A stretch of 64,000 bases of DNA from Pelodera strongyloides (taxonomy: Eukaryota; Nematoda; Chromadorea; Rhabditida; Rhabditidae). The notes below the pieces were generated by a model, which was given only the letters and a program-made list of their open reading frames with translations, was not told the DNA's origin and did not search any database. The DNA is taken from positions 124,001 through 188,000 of the forward strand of contig JAANDG010000112.1 in NCBI GenBank assembly GCA_036852015.1. Direction: 5' to 3'. Positions 13,801 through 25,563 of the stretch are shown piece by piece (the stretch's first letter is position 1; each line of letters starts with the position of its first letter). The position numbers and the translations under genes are program-made.

Positions 13801-13889
13801 TAGATAAGAGAAAGAACTGTTAGCGGATATGCTGGAGCACGATGCAGGGCATAAAACTAGTCGGGAAAGCTTAACACCACCATCCAAAT

Positions 13890-14090
13890 ATGTGTAGTGT
13901 TTCCCAAACTTGTATCTCTTTATGATACGTTCCTGATTTTAAGCAAACCTAATATTCTAATCCGGATGGTGGTATGGCTACGAGCTCAAGACCACCGTCT
14001 AAATTTATGCAATATGCTAATTCGGATGGTGGTTTCGTCGGTCAGAGCGTCAACGAGTTTATGCCATGGGCAAGCGGAAAGGTGCCCTAT
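13890..14090. repeat. Dispersed repeat, copy 1 (partner at 29.62 kb)
   Basis: Shares CCTAATATTCTAATC, GGTGGTATGG, GCTCAA, TATGCAATATGCTAATT, CGTCGGTCAG and GTCAACGAG with 29,610-29,815, in the same order and orientation. The element type is not recognised. Confidence 0.7.
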
Positions 14091-14445
14091 TTTATAGGGT
14101 AACAGGAAGGGAGAGTAGAGCCTTAATATGACTCCACCCACAGGTAACTCAAGAGAGAAAGTATTAAATAAACTAAGCAAGCCTAAGCTGCCTTAGATCA
14201 CGATCACAAAGGCAGACGGGCGTTGGGGCGTCCATAGTATATGTAAGGAGCACGGGCTTCCATGTCCATTACCGTTTTTCTTACTCGTTTGGTACTGGTA
14301 CAGCGCGTGACAACGTGACTATGGTGCCGTATTCAAGAGAAAGAGGAAAGTTGAGAGCGATCTTGGCTTAAGTTCGTCAGTAAATAAAGACTACACCGGC
14401 ACAAAGATCAAGCGCGTCAGACAAGATTATAATGGTTAGGCATAT

Positions 14446-14480
14446 TATACCTTAGATACCTTTAAGGTATCTAAGGTATA
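14446..14480. repeat. Perfect 15-bp-arm palindrome
   Basis: TATACCTTAGATACC, a 5-base centre (TTTAA), then the exact reverse complement. It overlaps the donor-like end of one cassette of the minus-strand array. Confidence 0.85.
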
Positions 14481-14689
14481 CCGTCCCAAAGGAAGGAAGC
14501 TGGAGCGCAAGCCAGAAAGAGCGGTAAGAGAGCATGGATAAGTAACTATCACATGCGACATGCCTAAGCGTGAGATTACCAATAAGGTGGAAGATAGATG
14601 CGCCGTAGCCTTACCTTAGCTTAGGACCTAAGGACAAAGTTAAAGCTAGTAACAGGATGAGGAGAGTCAGAATCGTGTTGGCGTAAACC

Positions 14690-14860
14690 GAAAAGGAAAG
14701 CTAGAGGGCATTCATCACAGTCCAAGGCAGAGTACGGACCACGCACATAAAACACAAACAACGTAAAAGTACGTGCTCACGTACCGTACGTAAGGAAAAG
14801 CTGCGACAAAGGAAAGGAACGCGTAGTGCGGCGGAGAGGAGAGAAACACTATGCCAAAAG
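14690..14860. repeat. Direct repeat, copy 2 (partner at 13,630-13,800)
   Basis: See the partner at 13,630. This copy carries a short extra GGCGGAGAGGAGA stretch before AAACACTATGCC. Confidence 0.8.
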
Positions 14861-16904
14861 ATATGAGAAAGAACCGTGAGTGGACTAAAAAACTAACTGA
14901 TGCACGATGCACGATAGTTATAGTTAGTGTCTGATGTGTTCAGCGTGAGGCGTGAGATCAAGGAAAATCTGATAACCGTAGGAAGATGAAAGATGAAAGA
15001 TAGTATTAAATAAAGCGAGTAGGCCTAAAACGAAATAATGCGCCCGAGTACGGACATCCATGTCCATTACATTTCCGTTTTCCTTGTCGTTGGGTACATT
15101 ATGTATCGTGACTACGGTTTCTACGGTACCGTATTCTACAGCAAGAAAGCTGAGGAAACCCCTGCTGATTTAAGTTCGCCTCCACAAATAAAGCCTACAC
15201 AACGGATCAAGCACGGAAGACATGACACATATAATGCGCTGGTTAGGCAAACTATGTGCTTACCTTACGTGCCAAAGGAAAACAACCTAAGCCGAAGCGT
15301 AAGTCACTTAGTCACGTCACAAAGAGTGATAAGTAATAAGAACAGGAAACATAACGAAACTATCACATCCCTAAGGGTGAGAAAAATCGTAAGAAAAGCC
15401 ATAGCTGGCCGTGGTCAAGAAGCGAATTAACCCGATTGTATTCTTCCATAATAGACCCGAAGTGGAAGACAGAACGTGATGTAATGATTTAACGGATATG
15501 CGCAGGTGTTGCTTACCTATTACTATATGGACAGCTCACAGTTCTCTGTATGATACTAAATACTGACAACCTACCAGGGGAGAGGAATTGAGGAATAGAG
15601 CTGGACAGATCTCAAAATAAACAAAAACAGTCTAAGTTATACTCACTTTTAACATTAGGAATTAAGATAAAGTAACAGTAACAAGATGCAGAGTAGCGAT
15701 GCAGAGTAGCGCGTAGCGCCCAGGAAAGAAAGGCCAGAAAGCGACTGAACATTCAGCCGTTCAGCTGACCAAAAAAAGTCAAATCTAGTTCTCAAGCACA
15801 ATGTACTTTCGATAAATACTTCATTCGTACCATTAGATACTTATCTCACATACCGTATCCGTGCCACTGGGCTCGCCCTATTACAGGAATCCAGCTGGTC
15901 TAGTAAGGTTAAAGTAAGCGGGCGTCAGAAATAATAGGAGAGGTTTTGGATCTGTAGCGAGTTCTCAGTTCTCAGCAAGTCAAGACCAAGATTACAGCCG
16001 AGCACATTACATAACTGATTGGTTGAGGAAGCGGCGCACCTGTGTAACCACGGAGAGCTGAATAGTTACCCAATTCAAAGAGAACAAATATCGAAATATC
16101 CCGCTTACGTATTACATACCTTATAAGACAAAAATGGCTATGCGTCGCCTGCGGTGCGGGTGGGTGACCTATTATATTAACACCCAATATAAGGCTAAGG
16201 AACGAAGCTAATGAGTCGACCAAAAAACGTAGGCTGAGGGGGACAGCTACAGTTCATTTCAATAAGACCGCAAGAACGCATGATACGTCGTACGTCCGAT
16301 GGCCGATCAGGTACTTTACCTCACGACAGCACAGAAATATGTCGAGAGATAAAGTTAAACGTAGCTATTAATTGACAATCCTGGTTGTCCAAAAGCGTCA
16401 TAGTTTAGGAACAAATAACTGACGTCAAGTAACGTTGTGGAGAGTCAGAATAGGAAAGAGACGGCGGGCGGGCAGGCCGATGGTTTAAGTTCCCCTGACT
16501 GACCTGAGCCTAAGGTAAGATCAGGTCTAGATCTTTAATGAACTCAACGATGGGACACACCAGATTAAAATACACTTACGTCCGTCCGTACTCTAGGGGA
16601 CACAGTGGTGTAAAAACGGAGAATGAAAGAGTAAGCGATAACGCTTTGGGCCCAAATCAGTGCATAAAATCAAGCACCAAAAACATCGTCGAGATTGGAG
16701 AGGTGTTTTATTTAGCTTAGTGATAGACTATTCAATAAAACAACATGTTTCGCTCAATACATAAACCTGGAATTACTTCCGAAGGTGGCTAAAGCCAAGG
16801 TGGTTCGTGTGTGTTTTATTTTTTAATCACTTATTCCGAGGAACACCAACACAACATGCGTGCAATACACCGAATACACGGAAAAGAACGTATCATAGAG
16901 AGCT

Positions 16905-17062
16905 AACGATACGTACCTTCTTTACGTACCTTTGATACGTACCTAACGATACGACACCTAACGATACGATATCTAACCTAACCATACGTACTTTCCTTGA
17001 GTACCTTTGATACGTACCTAACGATACGATACCTAACCCTAACCTAACCATACGTGCCTTCT
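16905..17062. repeat. Short imperfect tandem repeat with TACGTACC and CCTAACC motifs
   Basis: Two units of about 75-90 bp containing CTTTGATACGTACCTAACGA and CCTAACCATACGT. The short CCTAACCCTAACC runs recall telomeric repeats, but there are only two or three at a time. Confidence 0.55.
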
Positions 17063-18951
17063 TTGATTACGTTAAGATTAGATACATAGAGAGGGAGAAT
17101 CGGAAGAAGGTATCAAAGAAGGAACTGGACCGCGACAGTTGTTCACCACAACAGACAAAGTCTAGATCTAGTTCGAGCATAGTTAAACGAGACGAGTACT
17201 CACTTACGTAACAGAACTCTTACGCACCAAACGAGAAGACCGCGGCACGTTAACAGATTGACATATATGAATCACGTCACGTCACGAATGCGCAACGTGC
17301 GTACCCGATACGGTACCCGTAACCAGTACGGTACTCCGTACCCGTAACCGGTACGATTTACCCGTACGCGTAACGCGTCGACCGTTGGCCTCACATTACG
17401 AGCTAAGATAATGTTAGTTAGGACCATAGGCGAGACTGCCTGGATGCGCCATGCATTATACTAGGGATAGGGATTGACTTACGAACCAACGCAAGTTTAG
17501 AGAGTAAGAAGTCACATGTCACAATAAGTACTTGGAACTTGGACCCCAAGGAAATAAGACATCTGGAATACGGTAATCTGGTAATCTCAATAAGCCAAGA
17601 TAGATCAAACATAACGAACAACATAGAATAAGCTTAATAGGAAAGTACTTAGTTCGATATTTACCGTACCGCAATACAAATATAGCTCATGATGAAGCAT
17701 GGTGCCTTAGCATTAGGAACTAGGAACTAAAGCAGGTAAGCGTGTCAGAATACGGACCTCTACGGACCTGTCCCAAAGGAAAAGGAAAGCAAGACATCGA
17801 AATCGATAAACTCAACAAGCCACGCAAGTTCAAAAACAACAAACAATGTTCTGAATGAATGGGTATAATTACAATTACCATACCATAGAAATATAGCTTA
17901 TATCTAGCTGATGATGACGGATGACGGAAAGTTAATAGAGAGCTGTCAGCTGGGTCCTGGTTCCCATCCCAAAGAAAATGGAAAGATTAAGTCCAAGAAA
18001 AGTAGAAAAGTCCAAGTCTGGACCCACTAAAAGCTGGACTAGCAGGACCGTAGAAATCATAGGAACCACAGGAGAATGGTATACGCCATACCCTAGGAAA
18101 GTGGTATATGCCATACCTAAACTGCGTAACGAAATTAACCACCGAGTCTCGCATCAATGGAATTGAGACATGGAGCTGGAGCGAAAAACACACCAGAGGA
18201 AAGTTTCGCAAATACAACCGCCGTGCGAACTTAACAATCTGGGGTAAAGTTGGCAAACGGGAGTGAGACAGAATACCAAATCAAAAGCAGCATGTTCATT
18301 GTCGGATGGAGGGTATTTAACACACTTCAACAAAGATCTTAGTTAGGAAATAAGAACGACGAATGAATGAGCGTACGCACAGCGCGCTAGCCTCGCATTA
18401 TGGGCAAGAACAAAGATGAGGTTATACAGCGAGGGCGAGTCAAAGTCTAAAGGAAAGCTGAACAGAACTACAGAACAGCCAGACAGAGCAAACATTTCAT
18501 ATGTACAGCTCAACCAACTAGTGAAGTCAAAATATAGCACAACTAACATAATATGCCAGATCATGTACCGTACGTACCAAAGGGGTGGAGTAGAGCTGAG
18601 CTGGAGCTCGGATGACTGGAGCTAGGAACTAAGGTGGTTAAGACACAGCATAGATGCATAATGCATATAGAGAACACCGAAAGAAAGAAATTGGTAATCT
18701 GAACAAGCCTACACGCCAGGTCAACCTCAAGCGCACCGCGCCAATATACACACATTTGTGAAAAATGTGAAATAGGATTTTAGTGACCGCACCCCAGTAG
18801 TATATCTGATGATACACCATACCTTAGGAATTAGGAAATAACAAAGATAACTTTAGTAGGGAGTCAGGCTATTGTCCCTATAGGGAAAGAAGGACAGAGG
18901 GAAAACCGAAACCCTTAGCAAGCTAAGTAGAGATCGATCACAACAGACATA

Positions 18952-18976
18952 CCCCCCCCCCCCCCCCCCCCCCCCC

Positions 18977-19017
<41 letters not shown>

Positions 19018-19073
19018 ACCCCCCCCCCCCCCCCCCACCCCCCCCCCCCCCCCCCCCCCCCCCCACCCCCCCC

Positions 19074-19149
<76 letters not shown>

Positions 19150-19159
19150 ACCCCCCCCC

Positions 19160-19194
<35 letters not shown>

Positions 19195-19224
19195 ACCCCC
19201 CCCCACCCCCCCCCCCCCCCCCCC

Positions 19225-19305
<81 letters not shown>

Positions 19306-19316
19306 CCCCCCCCCCC
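18952..19316. repeat. Poly-C (poly-G on minus) tract of 365 nt
   Basis: Almost pure cytosine, broken only by isolated A, G or T residues at irregular intervals. The flanking sequence has ordinary composition and I see no duplicated flank. The open frames of 117-156 codons here are polyglycine artefacts. It could form G-quadruplex or i-motif structures, or be partly a sequencing or assembly artefact. Confidence 0.95.
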
Positions 19317-19696
19317 AAGTATGTACTCTGTATGGCTGTGCGTAATGAATAGTAGAGAGTAAGAGAAGGGCTATGAAAGGGCGTAACCTTAAGGAAGGAA
19401 ATCAGCAATAAGGAGAAATTGAAGCTGCATAGCTGAAGCTGCAGCCGTTGCAGCGCGACAGGAGAGAAGCAGAAAATGAAGCATAAGTAAAAGTGCCCTT
19501 AGACAAGACATGACCTTATGACAGCGCAATAACAATTTTCAGTGCGTTGAGACAGTACGTAGAGTAAGTACATGCTTCACAATATAGATCGAGAAGGAAC
19601 TGTACTAGATAAAACCAGGGAAAGAGAAGAGAGAAGATGCGAAAGAGAGTGAAAACCCCAAAAAAAAATTAAGAAACCGAAAACCGAATAAAGTAC
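19317..19696. other. Non-coding A-rich stretch
   Basis: Nothing recognisable. It would lie downstream of the last identified exon of the minus-strand CUB-like gene. Confidence 0.4.
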
Positions 19697-22443
19697 CTGG
19701 AGCGTCCAATTCCGAAGTTCCGCAGTGGCAGTAGGGCATCCGAATTCAGAATGTCGTTTTTCCTGTCTTGAATCGCGGGTTTCGCCGACGCCTGCTGGTT
19801 GAGCGTTGATTGTAGTGCAGTTCGTTTCTACACAGCTTGCTGTGCAAACGCGAGCGACATCTTCTGCCCGTCTGCGATTCCTGTAAAACATTACGGTTTA
19901 TCAATTAAAACACTTTAAGTAATAAAGAAATCAAGGAATGCGCATGCGCAGACGTTAGAAAAATGTAAATGAACCGCCTTGAACAAAACACGAGCAAAAT
20001 AAAATATCACCAACCAGTAAAACAAGACTGACATCAGTACTCTTCACTCCAGCCCAGCTACACTCAGTGACCCAGTAGTCCTAGACCTCAGCAGCCTCCT
20101 CAGCTGCTGCGTTCCAACGTGAAAATCCAAGAATCCAGGCCAGGATGTCGAAACCACCATCATTCAGCCGGAGATGGAAAAATAAATATATAAGTATTAA
20201 TTCATTACGAAACATACAATTGAATACTTTATACTCAAAATGTGCGCCATTTTATTAAATAAAATTGCTAAATTACTAATGGTATTAACGCGCACACACA
20301 CAAAAATGTCTAGCTCGCTCTGGGAAAATAGGGCATGGGACCAGTTTTTCCTCAATGCAATACAGACTTGGCCAAACAAGCATCATCACCGTATTGACCA
20401 TACTCAATTGAAAGTACCCCATTCTAAATCTACTCAATCTACTGTGCTTATTGACGTTACTGTGGAAATGAGTGGTGTTTCAAGTTTCAATAACGACTGT
20501 CATTGTAAAGAAATTCCGTCATTAATTGAATTTCCGTAAATCCGTACCGTAGCTATTGACAATTTCAGAAAGCAAATAAAATTGACTGTGCAATTTCGAA
20601 AACAAAACGATTTAACACTTGCATGCAATCTTTTTAGACCTTGGTCCGTTCGTTTGATTCAGGTCCGTGTAGGAATAGTTTTCCGACAATATGTAACATT
20701 ATCGAGCGTACTCTCGGATGTTTAGTAAATACAATAGACAGCTGGCCAAAGTAATGTGCACATTCGTCACACAACCATGACACACTGCAACAATCCAGAT
20801 TTGCAAAACAAAATAAACCACAAATGCCACCAATTCGCCTTTTCCGGAATTAAAATTTGATCTGCCCGTAAAAGACTAACTGTCTCAAGAATTTCCCAGA
20901 GTCTAATTCCCTGCCGCTTAAATGTCTATACCGACCAAATACCTCAAATAATCTATACGCACATCCAAGAACACGGTAACCCTCACAGAGTATCGGGCGA
21001 ACCTGTCCGCCCGCTGCACCGAGTTAAACTATGCTTTTCCCCGCGCAGGTCCCGGGGGCTAACGCATAGCGGTCCCGTTATAGCTGACTATACCCAGGGC
21101 AGCACCTCCAGGGTAGCCAAGACCCGCCATCAAGCAGACCTGAACTGCTCTCTCAGAGACTTGGGATGACCTGTCACCCCACCGGCCCGACCAGTTCAAG
21201 ACACACTTGATAGCGTAGTTATTTGAGTTATTTGGCCACGGTTTGCGTTTGTATTTAAGCGGCAGAGAACTTACAACTGAGAAATCCCCAGATAATTATT
21301 CTTATACGAAAAGTCAAAGCTTAAACCCGGAAAAGAAACTATTGGTGCAATTGAAGTCTCTTAGTTTTGCAAAACGGACCGTCCGCTGTGTGGCAGAGCA
21401 GCGGACGAGCCTACAAATTACTTAGACCGGCTGAGTATTGCATTTTAAACATACAATAATACACCCAATAATGCTCGGGTTGTAGGAAAACAACCCCACC
21501 CGTCCCTTTCATCAAAGAAGACCCAGATCATAAAAGAAAACATGCCGCGTTTATCTTTTCATTATCAACAATGCACAATCAATCTGATCCGGCATTTGAT
21601 TTCACTATTATTTCTCGAAATTAGGGCCACCTACAAAATAATATTTAAAACGCGCCGAGAAAGCAGAACGCATCAAGAATCATGCGCATGCAAACGAACG
21701 AGCGTTCGAGTAAAAAAAGGAATTTCAGCACGCGTTCAAGGCCTGTTTGACTCACATTCTCAGCATCCAGACACAGTACACATTTTAATTTAAACAAGAC
21801 CAACCTCACCAACCTGATACCATCTTCAAAAATAGGCCAACAAACAAATCCTTCTCGTAGTCGGAGACGACTCCGCCAGCTGCCAGCATCACGTAGATCC
21901 TCCGATCATCGTTACGGCACGTGCATTCTAAACGAGAAATAAAAATAAATATAGTAATACACAGGATTAACTTCCCGAGAGGAACGTCAAGTAGTGGCCT
22001 GGAGAAAAGATTCCTAGCACTTGGAGAGAAAGGTTTTTTCTGGGTCATTGTGAAACCAAATTTTGACAGAAACAACAGCCAATGATTGTTCAGACAGAAA
22101 GAACACATTTACATTTATCGTGCAAGATTGCTGATAGCAAATGAGACCTACACGAACGAATACACTATCAGATGTTTGTAATTTAGTTCGGCAGTGGCAC
22201 AAACCCGTGTGAGTCGATTCGAAATTAAAACTGGAGAATGAAAGTGTTTTAATGTGTGTTTCACTAAAATAGGCAACATACCATTATTTAGCGAGCAGGG
22301 TTTCATGATTGAGGTAGCCGTGGTGAACGTCGTGGACGACCTGTTCCATATTGACTCCGGCAAGATCCCAGTGGCCATCGAAGGAAGTTCGCCAGACAGG
22401 TTGGTGATACCGTCGCCATAACGGAATTCAAGCCAATCGAAGC
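19697..22443 (-). CDS. CUB-like domain gene, three internal exons (partial model)
   Basis: Three minus-strand exons join in phase: 22443-22282 (162 nt), 21927-21810 (118 nt) and 19880-19697 (184 nt), all with consensus splice sites (phases 1-1, 1-2, 2-0). The first encodes FDWLEFRYGDGITNLSGELP and then a Ser/Thr-rich strand with FTTATS. This matches the middle of a CUB domain, where an aromatic-LE-(F/I)R-DGD motif precedes a loop and a strand with TTFTT-like residues. The second exon contains CTCRNDDRRIYVMLAAGG and the third is Cys-poor and basic. No start, stop, signal peptide or first half of the CUB domain was found, so the protein is incomplete. CUB modules are extracellular interaction domains, but only about half of one is visible. 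The domain call is moderate and the rest is unknown. Confidence 0.45.
19881..21809 (-). other. Long intron with a GC-richer patch at 20,985-21,215
   Basis: This is the region between exons of the CUB-like gene. At 20,985-21,215 the sequence becomes clearly GC-richer, with self-complementary pieces such as GGGCG(AACCTGTC)CGCCC. I could not match it to tRNA, 5S, U1, U2, U6 or SRP RNA. The remainder is A-rich and featureless. Confidence 0.3.
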
Positions 22444-24075
22444 CTAAATAAGAAAGATAAAGATACGTAAATTGATAATCGATCAAAAATCCTAATGTAG
22501 GCCTAGGCCTTAACACGCGATTCACGAATTCACGGGCAATAGCATACAAAACACAGAAAGCAATAAACAGAAAGATTTAGTCATAAATTATCTTGGAAAA
22601 CTAAGTCTAAACTTTTGTCAGTGGCGGCGGAATTCTGGAAAAACGGCATTTTGCGGTAATCGCATTTCAAAAGTGCGCATTTACGGCAAAAGTGCCGAAA
22701 TGGGCGCGCGTGAAAGATAGTTGATCGTTACAATGTGAAAAGAAGCTACAATTTAGTTAAAAAGTCAAAAGTATGATAAAACAAGCTAAGAACAGACAAC
22801 AACACGATCGAAAAGTCTAGAAGTCAAATAACCTTTCAAATTAGAATGAACGAATTCTCATCACCGGAAATGCAAAAACTTCGCATGCTAATTTACCGTA
22901 GTTTTTGCGCGAAAGCAAAGCAGGCTAAAATGAGTCAAAATTCGGTCAAACACGTTACAACGTATATAATGTAAGCCGAACGGAAGGCATTAGATAATAA
23001 CATAACTAGAAAAAAAAACATTACGTCCAAATTTGCACAAATGCAGGTCAAGCTAACAAAAAAGAAGATTTTAAAGGACCCTTAACGATCGTTAGCTAGC
23101 GATTGGTCTAATAAAGTACCCTGCAGACAACACGTGAAAGATGGATTTTTGAGAGGTCAAAGAACGAGCAGAGACATAACTCTACAAACTACAATAGGGT
23201 TGTATACCTATACCGATTTGTATACCATATAGTCTAAGCCAAAACGAAAAAAAGGTGAAGTCGTTTACCAGCCGTAATTGGGTAAAATTTCTAAATCGAC
23301 GTGTATAGAATAAGGAAGAAAACGTACCATCACATCAAATTCTCTTGAGGAGGAAATAATAAACGCAGCTTTTTGACGTAAAAGTTTTATTCAAATTCGT
23401 GTAAGAAAGTGATAAACATTAAGTGGTACGCAACAACATTGGTTGCATAATAGCAGTTCCAGTACAGGCATCCTGGCAGAATAATCATTCTGCCATTTAA
23501 ACTCATCAAAAGTGAACTATTTGCGTTTAGCTAGCGAACGCGCCCTGGTAGAAGTAGAGCATAAAGTTAGACAGAATATATTAGTGTTAAATGTAACTGC
23601 CGGCACATTGCTGGTTTACCGAAAATTAGAGAAATTATGAAAAGAAGAGAAAAGAGAAAAGAAAGAGAAACCTTTTAGAGAAACCTTTTAGAGAAAAGAA
23701 GGTTGAACACGGGGCCGTCGAGGCACACAATGCCCCAAAAGGACGCACAAAGGCCCCACAAGGCCCCACAAGGGCCCCACAAATGCCTTGAGGCCCTCCT
23801 CAAGACCGATACTGAAAGCCCCAACCAAGAGACTGAACATAAGCCTGCTGAACCTTTTCAGCAAGCCGTTCCACTCCGAGAAGACCCCGTACTGTAAGTT
23901 ACTCTTTTTGGGTCTTATCGCTTTTCCTTGAACTTACTGTACTCATTTCTTCTGCTTTTGTCTTTCCTGCAGTAAACGTATCGCAAGTGATTTGTTTTGT
24001 TCAAAAATCCATGTATATTTTCTTTATTCTCAAGTGGTCTCATGCTCAAAAAAAATGTAGGCTCTCTGCGCAAGT
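22444..24075. other. A-rich interval, one exon-like open segment at 23,700-23,897 (+)
   Basis: The missing 5' exons of the CUB-like gene may lie here, but I found none. At 23,700-23,897 on + there is a Pro/Gln/Lys-rich open frame (containing MPQKDAQRPHKAPQ) that overlaps a donor-like GTAAGT near its end. It has no domain and could be chance. At about 23.64-23.70 kb is a short purine-rich GAAAAGAGAAA repeat. Confidence 0.25.
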
Positions 24076-24261
24076 CTTAAAGCGAAATACTGGCCGGTTT
24101 TTGAAACGCATCGAGTACTCCCTGCTTTCCTATGCTTCATATGCAAATGAGCATAAATTTGAATAAAAAATAGACCCCAATAGACCCCTTTTAGCATAGC
24201 TGCATAAGAATGCTGATATTTGAGATGCGTTTCAAAAACCGGCTGGTATTTCGCTTTAAAG
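24076..24261. mobile_element. MITE, GCGAAATACCGG family
   Basis: The left end CTTAAAGCGAAATACTGGCC and the right end GGTATTTCGCTTTAAAG are inverted repeats extending through TTTTTGAAACGCATC and GATGCGTTTCAAAAAC. The interior carries CATATGCAAATGAGCATAAA, an octamer-containing block shared with the copy at 26.47 kb. Confidence 0.85.
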
Positions 24262-24267
24262 GGAGAG

Positions 24268-24688
24268 GCCCACGAGAAAAAAGCTTTCCTCAATTTATTT
24301 GCACAGAATGTCCGGAATTTCAGAAATGTTACTGTGAAAGCGCGTTTCTCAAAGCCTAGAACTCGCAGAGTTATTCTCCTGCAAACAGTTCGGCCAGGTA
24401 CCGTAGTCAGTAAGTCAAAATACGTTTTTACGGTTTTTATCATTCTTTCTCTACATAGTAATTGTGAAAGGAATGAAGAACATTCCTACGATTATAAAAA
24501 AGCGTTTCCAATATTGTAATGCCCTAAAAGCGCAAAAATTGATTCTGACTACGGTACCTGGCCGAACTGTTTGCAGGGGAATAACTCTGCGAGTTCTAGT
24601 TGCAAAGAAATGCGGTTTTTACAGTAATATTTCTAAAATTCCGGACATTCTGTGCAAGTAAATTGAGGAACTATTTTTTCTCGTGGGC
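24268..24688. mobile_element. Foldback element with ~140-bp arms
   Basis: The left arm starts GCCCACGAGAAAA and runs through TGTCCGGAATTT, AACTCGCAGAGTTATTC and CAGTTCGGCCAGGTACCGTAG. The right arm has the reverse complements of all of these in reverse order and ends TCTCGTGGGC. About 135 bp separate the arms. It abuts the MITE at 24,261. The overlapping open frames on both strands are products of the inverted repeat. Confidence 0.85.
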
Positions 24689-25450
24689 TATTTTCAGATA
24701 AAGGAATTCCATCGATTGTGTACTCGCGTGATGCGGCTATTCAAGATGGAAGATGATGGTGGTATACAGGTATACGTTCGACGCCAAACGAAGTACAAGG
24801 AAGTCACCATAACCTCTGTTCTTCTACTGCACGTTTCCCGCGGAACAACAATAAATCCCGCGTTTCCTGGCAGGCTAGTACCCAATCCCACGCAATAAGA
24901 AAAGTCGCATGTTTCCTAGCAGATTAGCGAATCATGTCCCCCAATTAAACATAAGGCAAGGCCTTGTGTTTTCGACAAGGCCCCTGATTAGCGCTCGCAA
25001 TAAGGACGGAATCCCGCGTTTCCCGCTTGCTTGGGAGGAAACGTGGGATTACGATTACCGCTAAACTGCAAACGAGGAACATAGACTGTAAGTTGTTTAC
25101 TTTATATCTCAATTTGAATTTCTGTTGATGTGGGGCTAGGCGCGCGGTAACATAGCCTTTTTGGTTTTTGGTCATACTGGCCTTTAAACTTTCCGGAAAC
25201 CAATTTTCTCGGGAAACCAATTTATCTCCGCCAGTTGTTTTACCCACCCACCATATAATAATTCTAAAGGTTTTTTTTTCAGATCGGTTGTAACAAACGC
25301 AACGGAAAGACGTGTGAATGGCACGGGGACAAGGGAGGCGGGCGTGTTTCCCAGACCAATGGGCCAGGCACGGGCGTGGGGCGCGCGATGGGTGCGCGGC
25401 CCCGCGAACGTGGGGCAGGGGCGCGCCGCCCCACGACCAAGTTTCCTCAG

Positions 25451-25563
25451 TGATTTGTGCACTGACGTCTCAGATGGATATTACTGTCATTGTAGAGATG
25501 GATTCGAGACAGACCCACATAGTCCATTCGGTTGCATTGACGCAAGCTTAGTTGGAAAACAGT
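25451..25563 (+). pseudogene. Isolated EGF-like exon, probably a gene fragment
   Basis: After a good acceptor (TTTCCTCAG) one frame reads [19 protein letters not shown] and then GCIDASL, before a stop at about 25,561-25,563. The spacing C-x8-C-x-C-x13-C and the [11 protein letters not shown] core fit the second half of a calcium-binding EGF module. Cys1 and Cys2 would sit in an earlier exon that I cannot find, and no donor site follows. A repeat begins right after it. The + orientation runs against the minus-strand genes on either side, but the local sequence from 25.5 to 26.4 kb is T/G-rich, as if this patch belongs to a + unit or was inverted. I read it as a relic or a single exon of an unresolved gene. 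Confidence 0.5.

Larger units (their letters stand above)
11400..18860 (-). repeat. Degenerate array of about twenty exon-like cassettes on the minus strand
   Basis: About 7.4 kb of purine-rich sequence with a repeating pattern roughly every 200-480 bp. Read on the minus strand, many units have a pyrimidine tract ending in a (T)TAG acceptor, a segment of about 55-180 nt often containing GGCGCATC, then a donor resembling GGTACGGTACGTAAGT. Clear units have donors near 12,355, 12,620, 13,280, 13,465, 13,720, 14,775, 17,660 and 18,560 (coordinates on +). The segment of the unit at 13.47-13.59 kb is closed in all three frames, which argues against a coding array. Parts of neighbouring units are more alike, such as 13,630-13,800 and 14,690-14,860. 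The boundaries are my reading by eye. Confidence 0.55.

Noticed and set aside
16905..17062. Telomeric repeat block
   Set aside because: CCTAA strings occur only two or three at a time and are mixed with TACGTACC motifs; there is no sustained telomere array.
18853..19408. Polyglycine frames of 117-156 codons
   Set aside because: They are the direct translation of the poly-C/poly-G tract in all frames.
24030..24661. Several overlapping frames of 65-137 codons
   Set aside because: They run through the MITE and foldback arms and mirror each other on both strands, as inverted repeats do.
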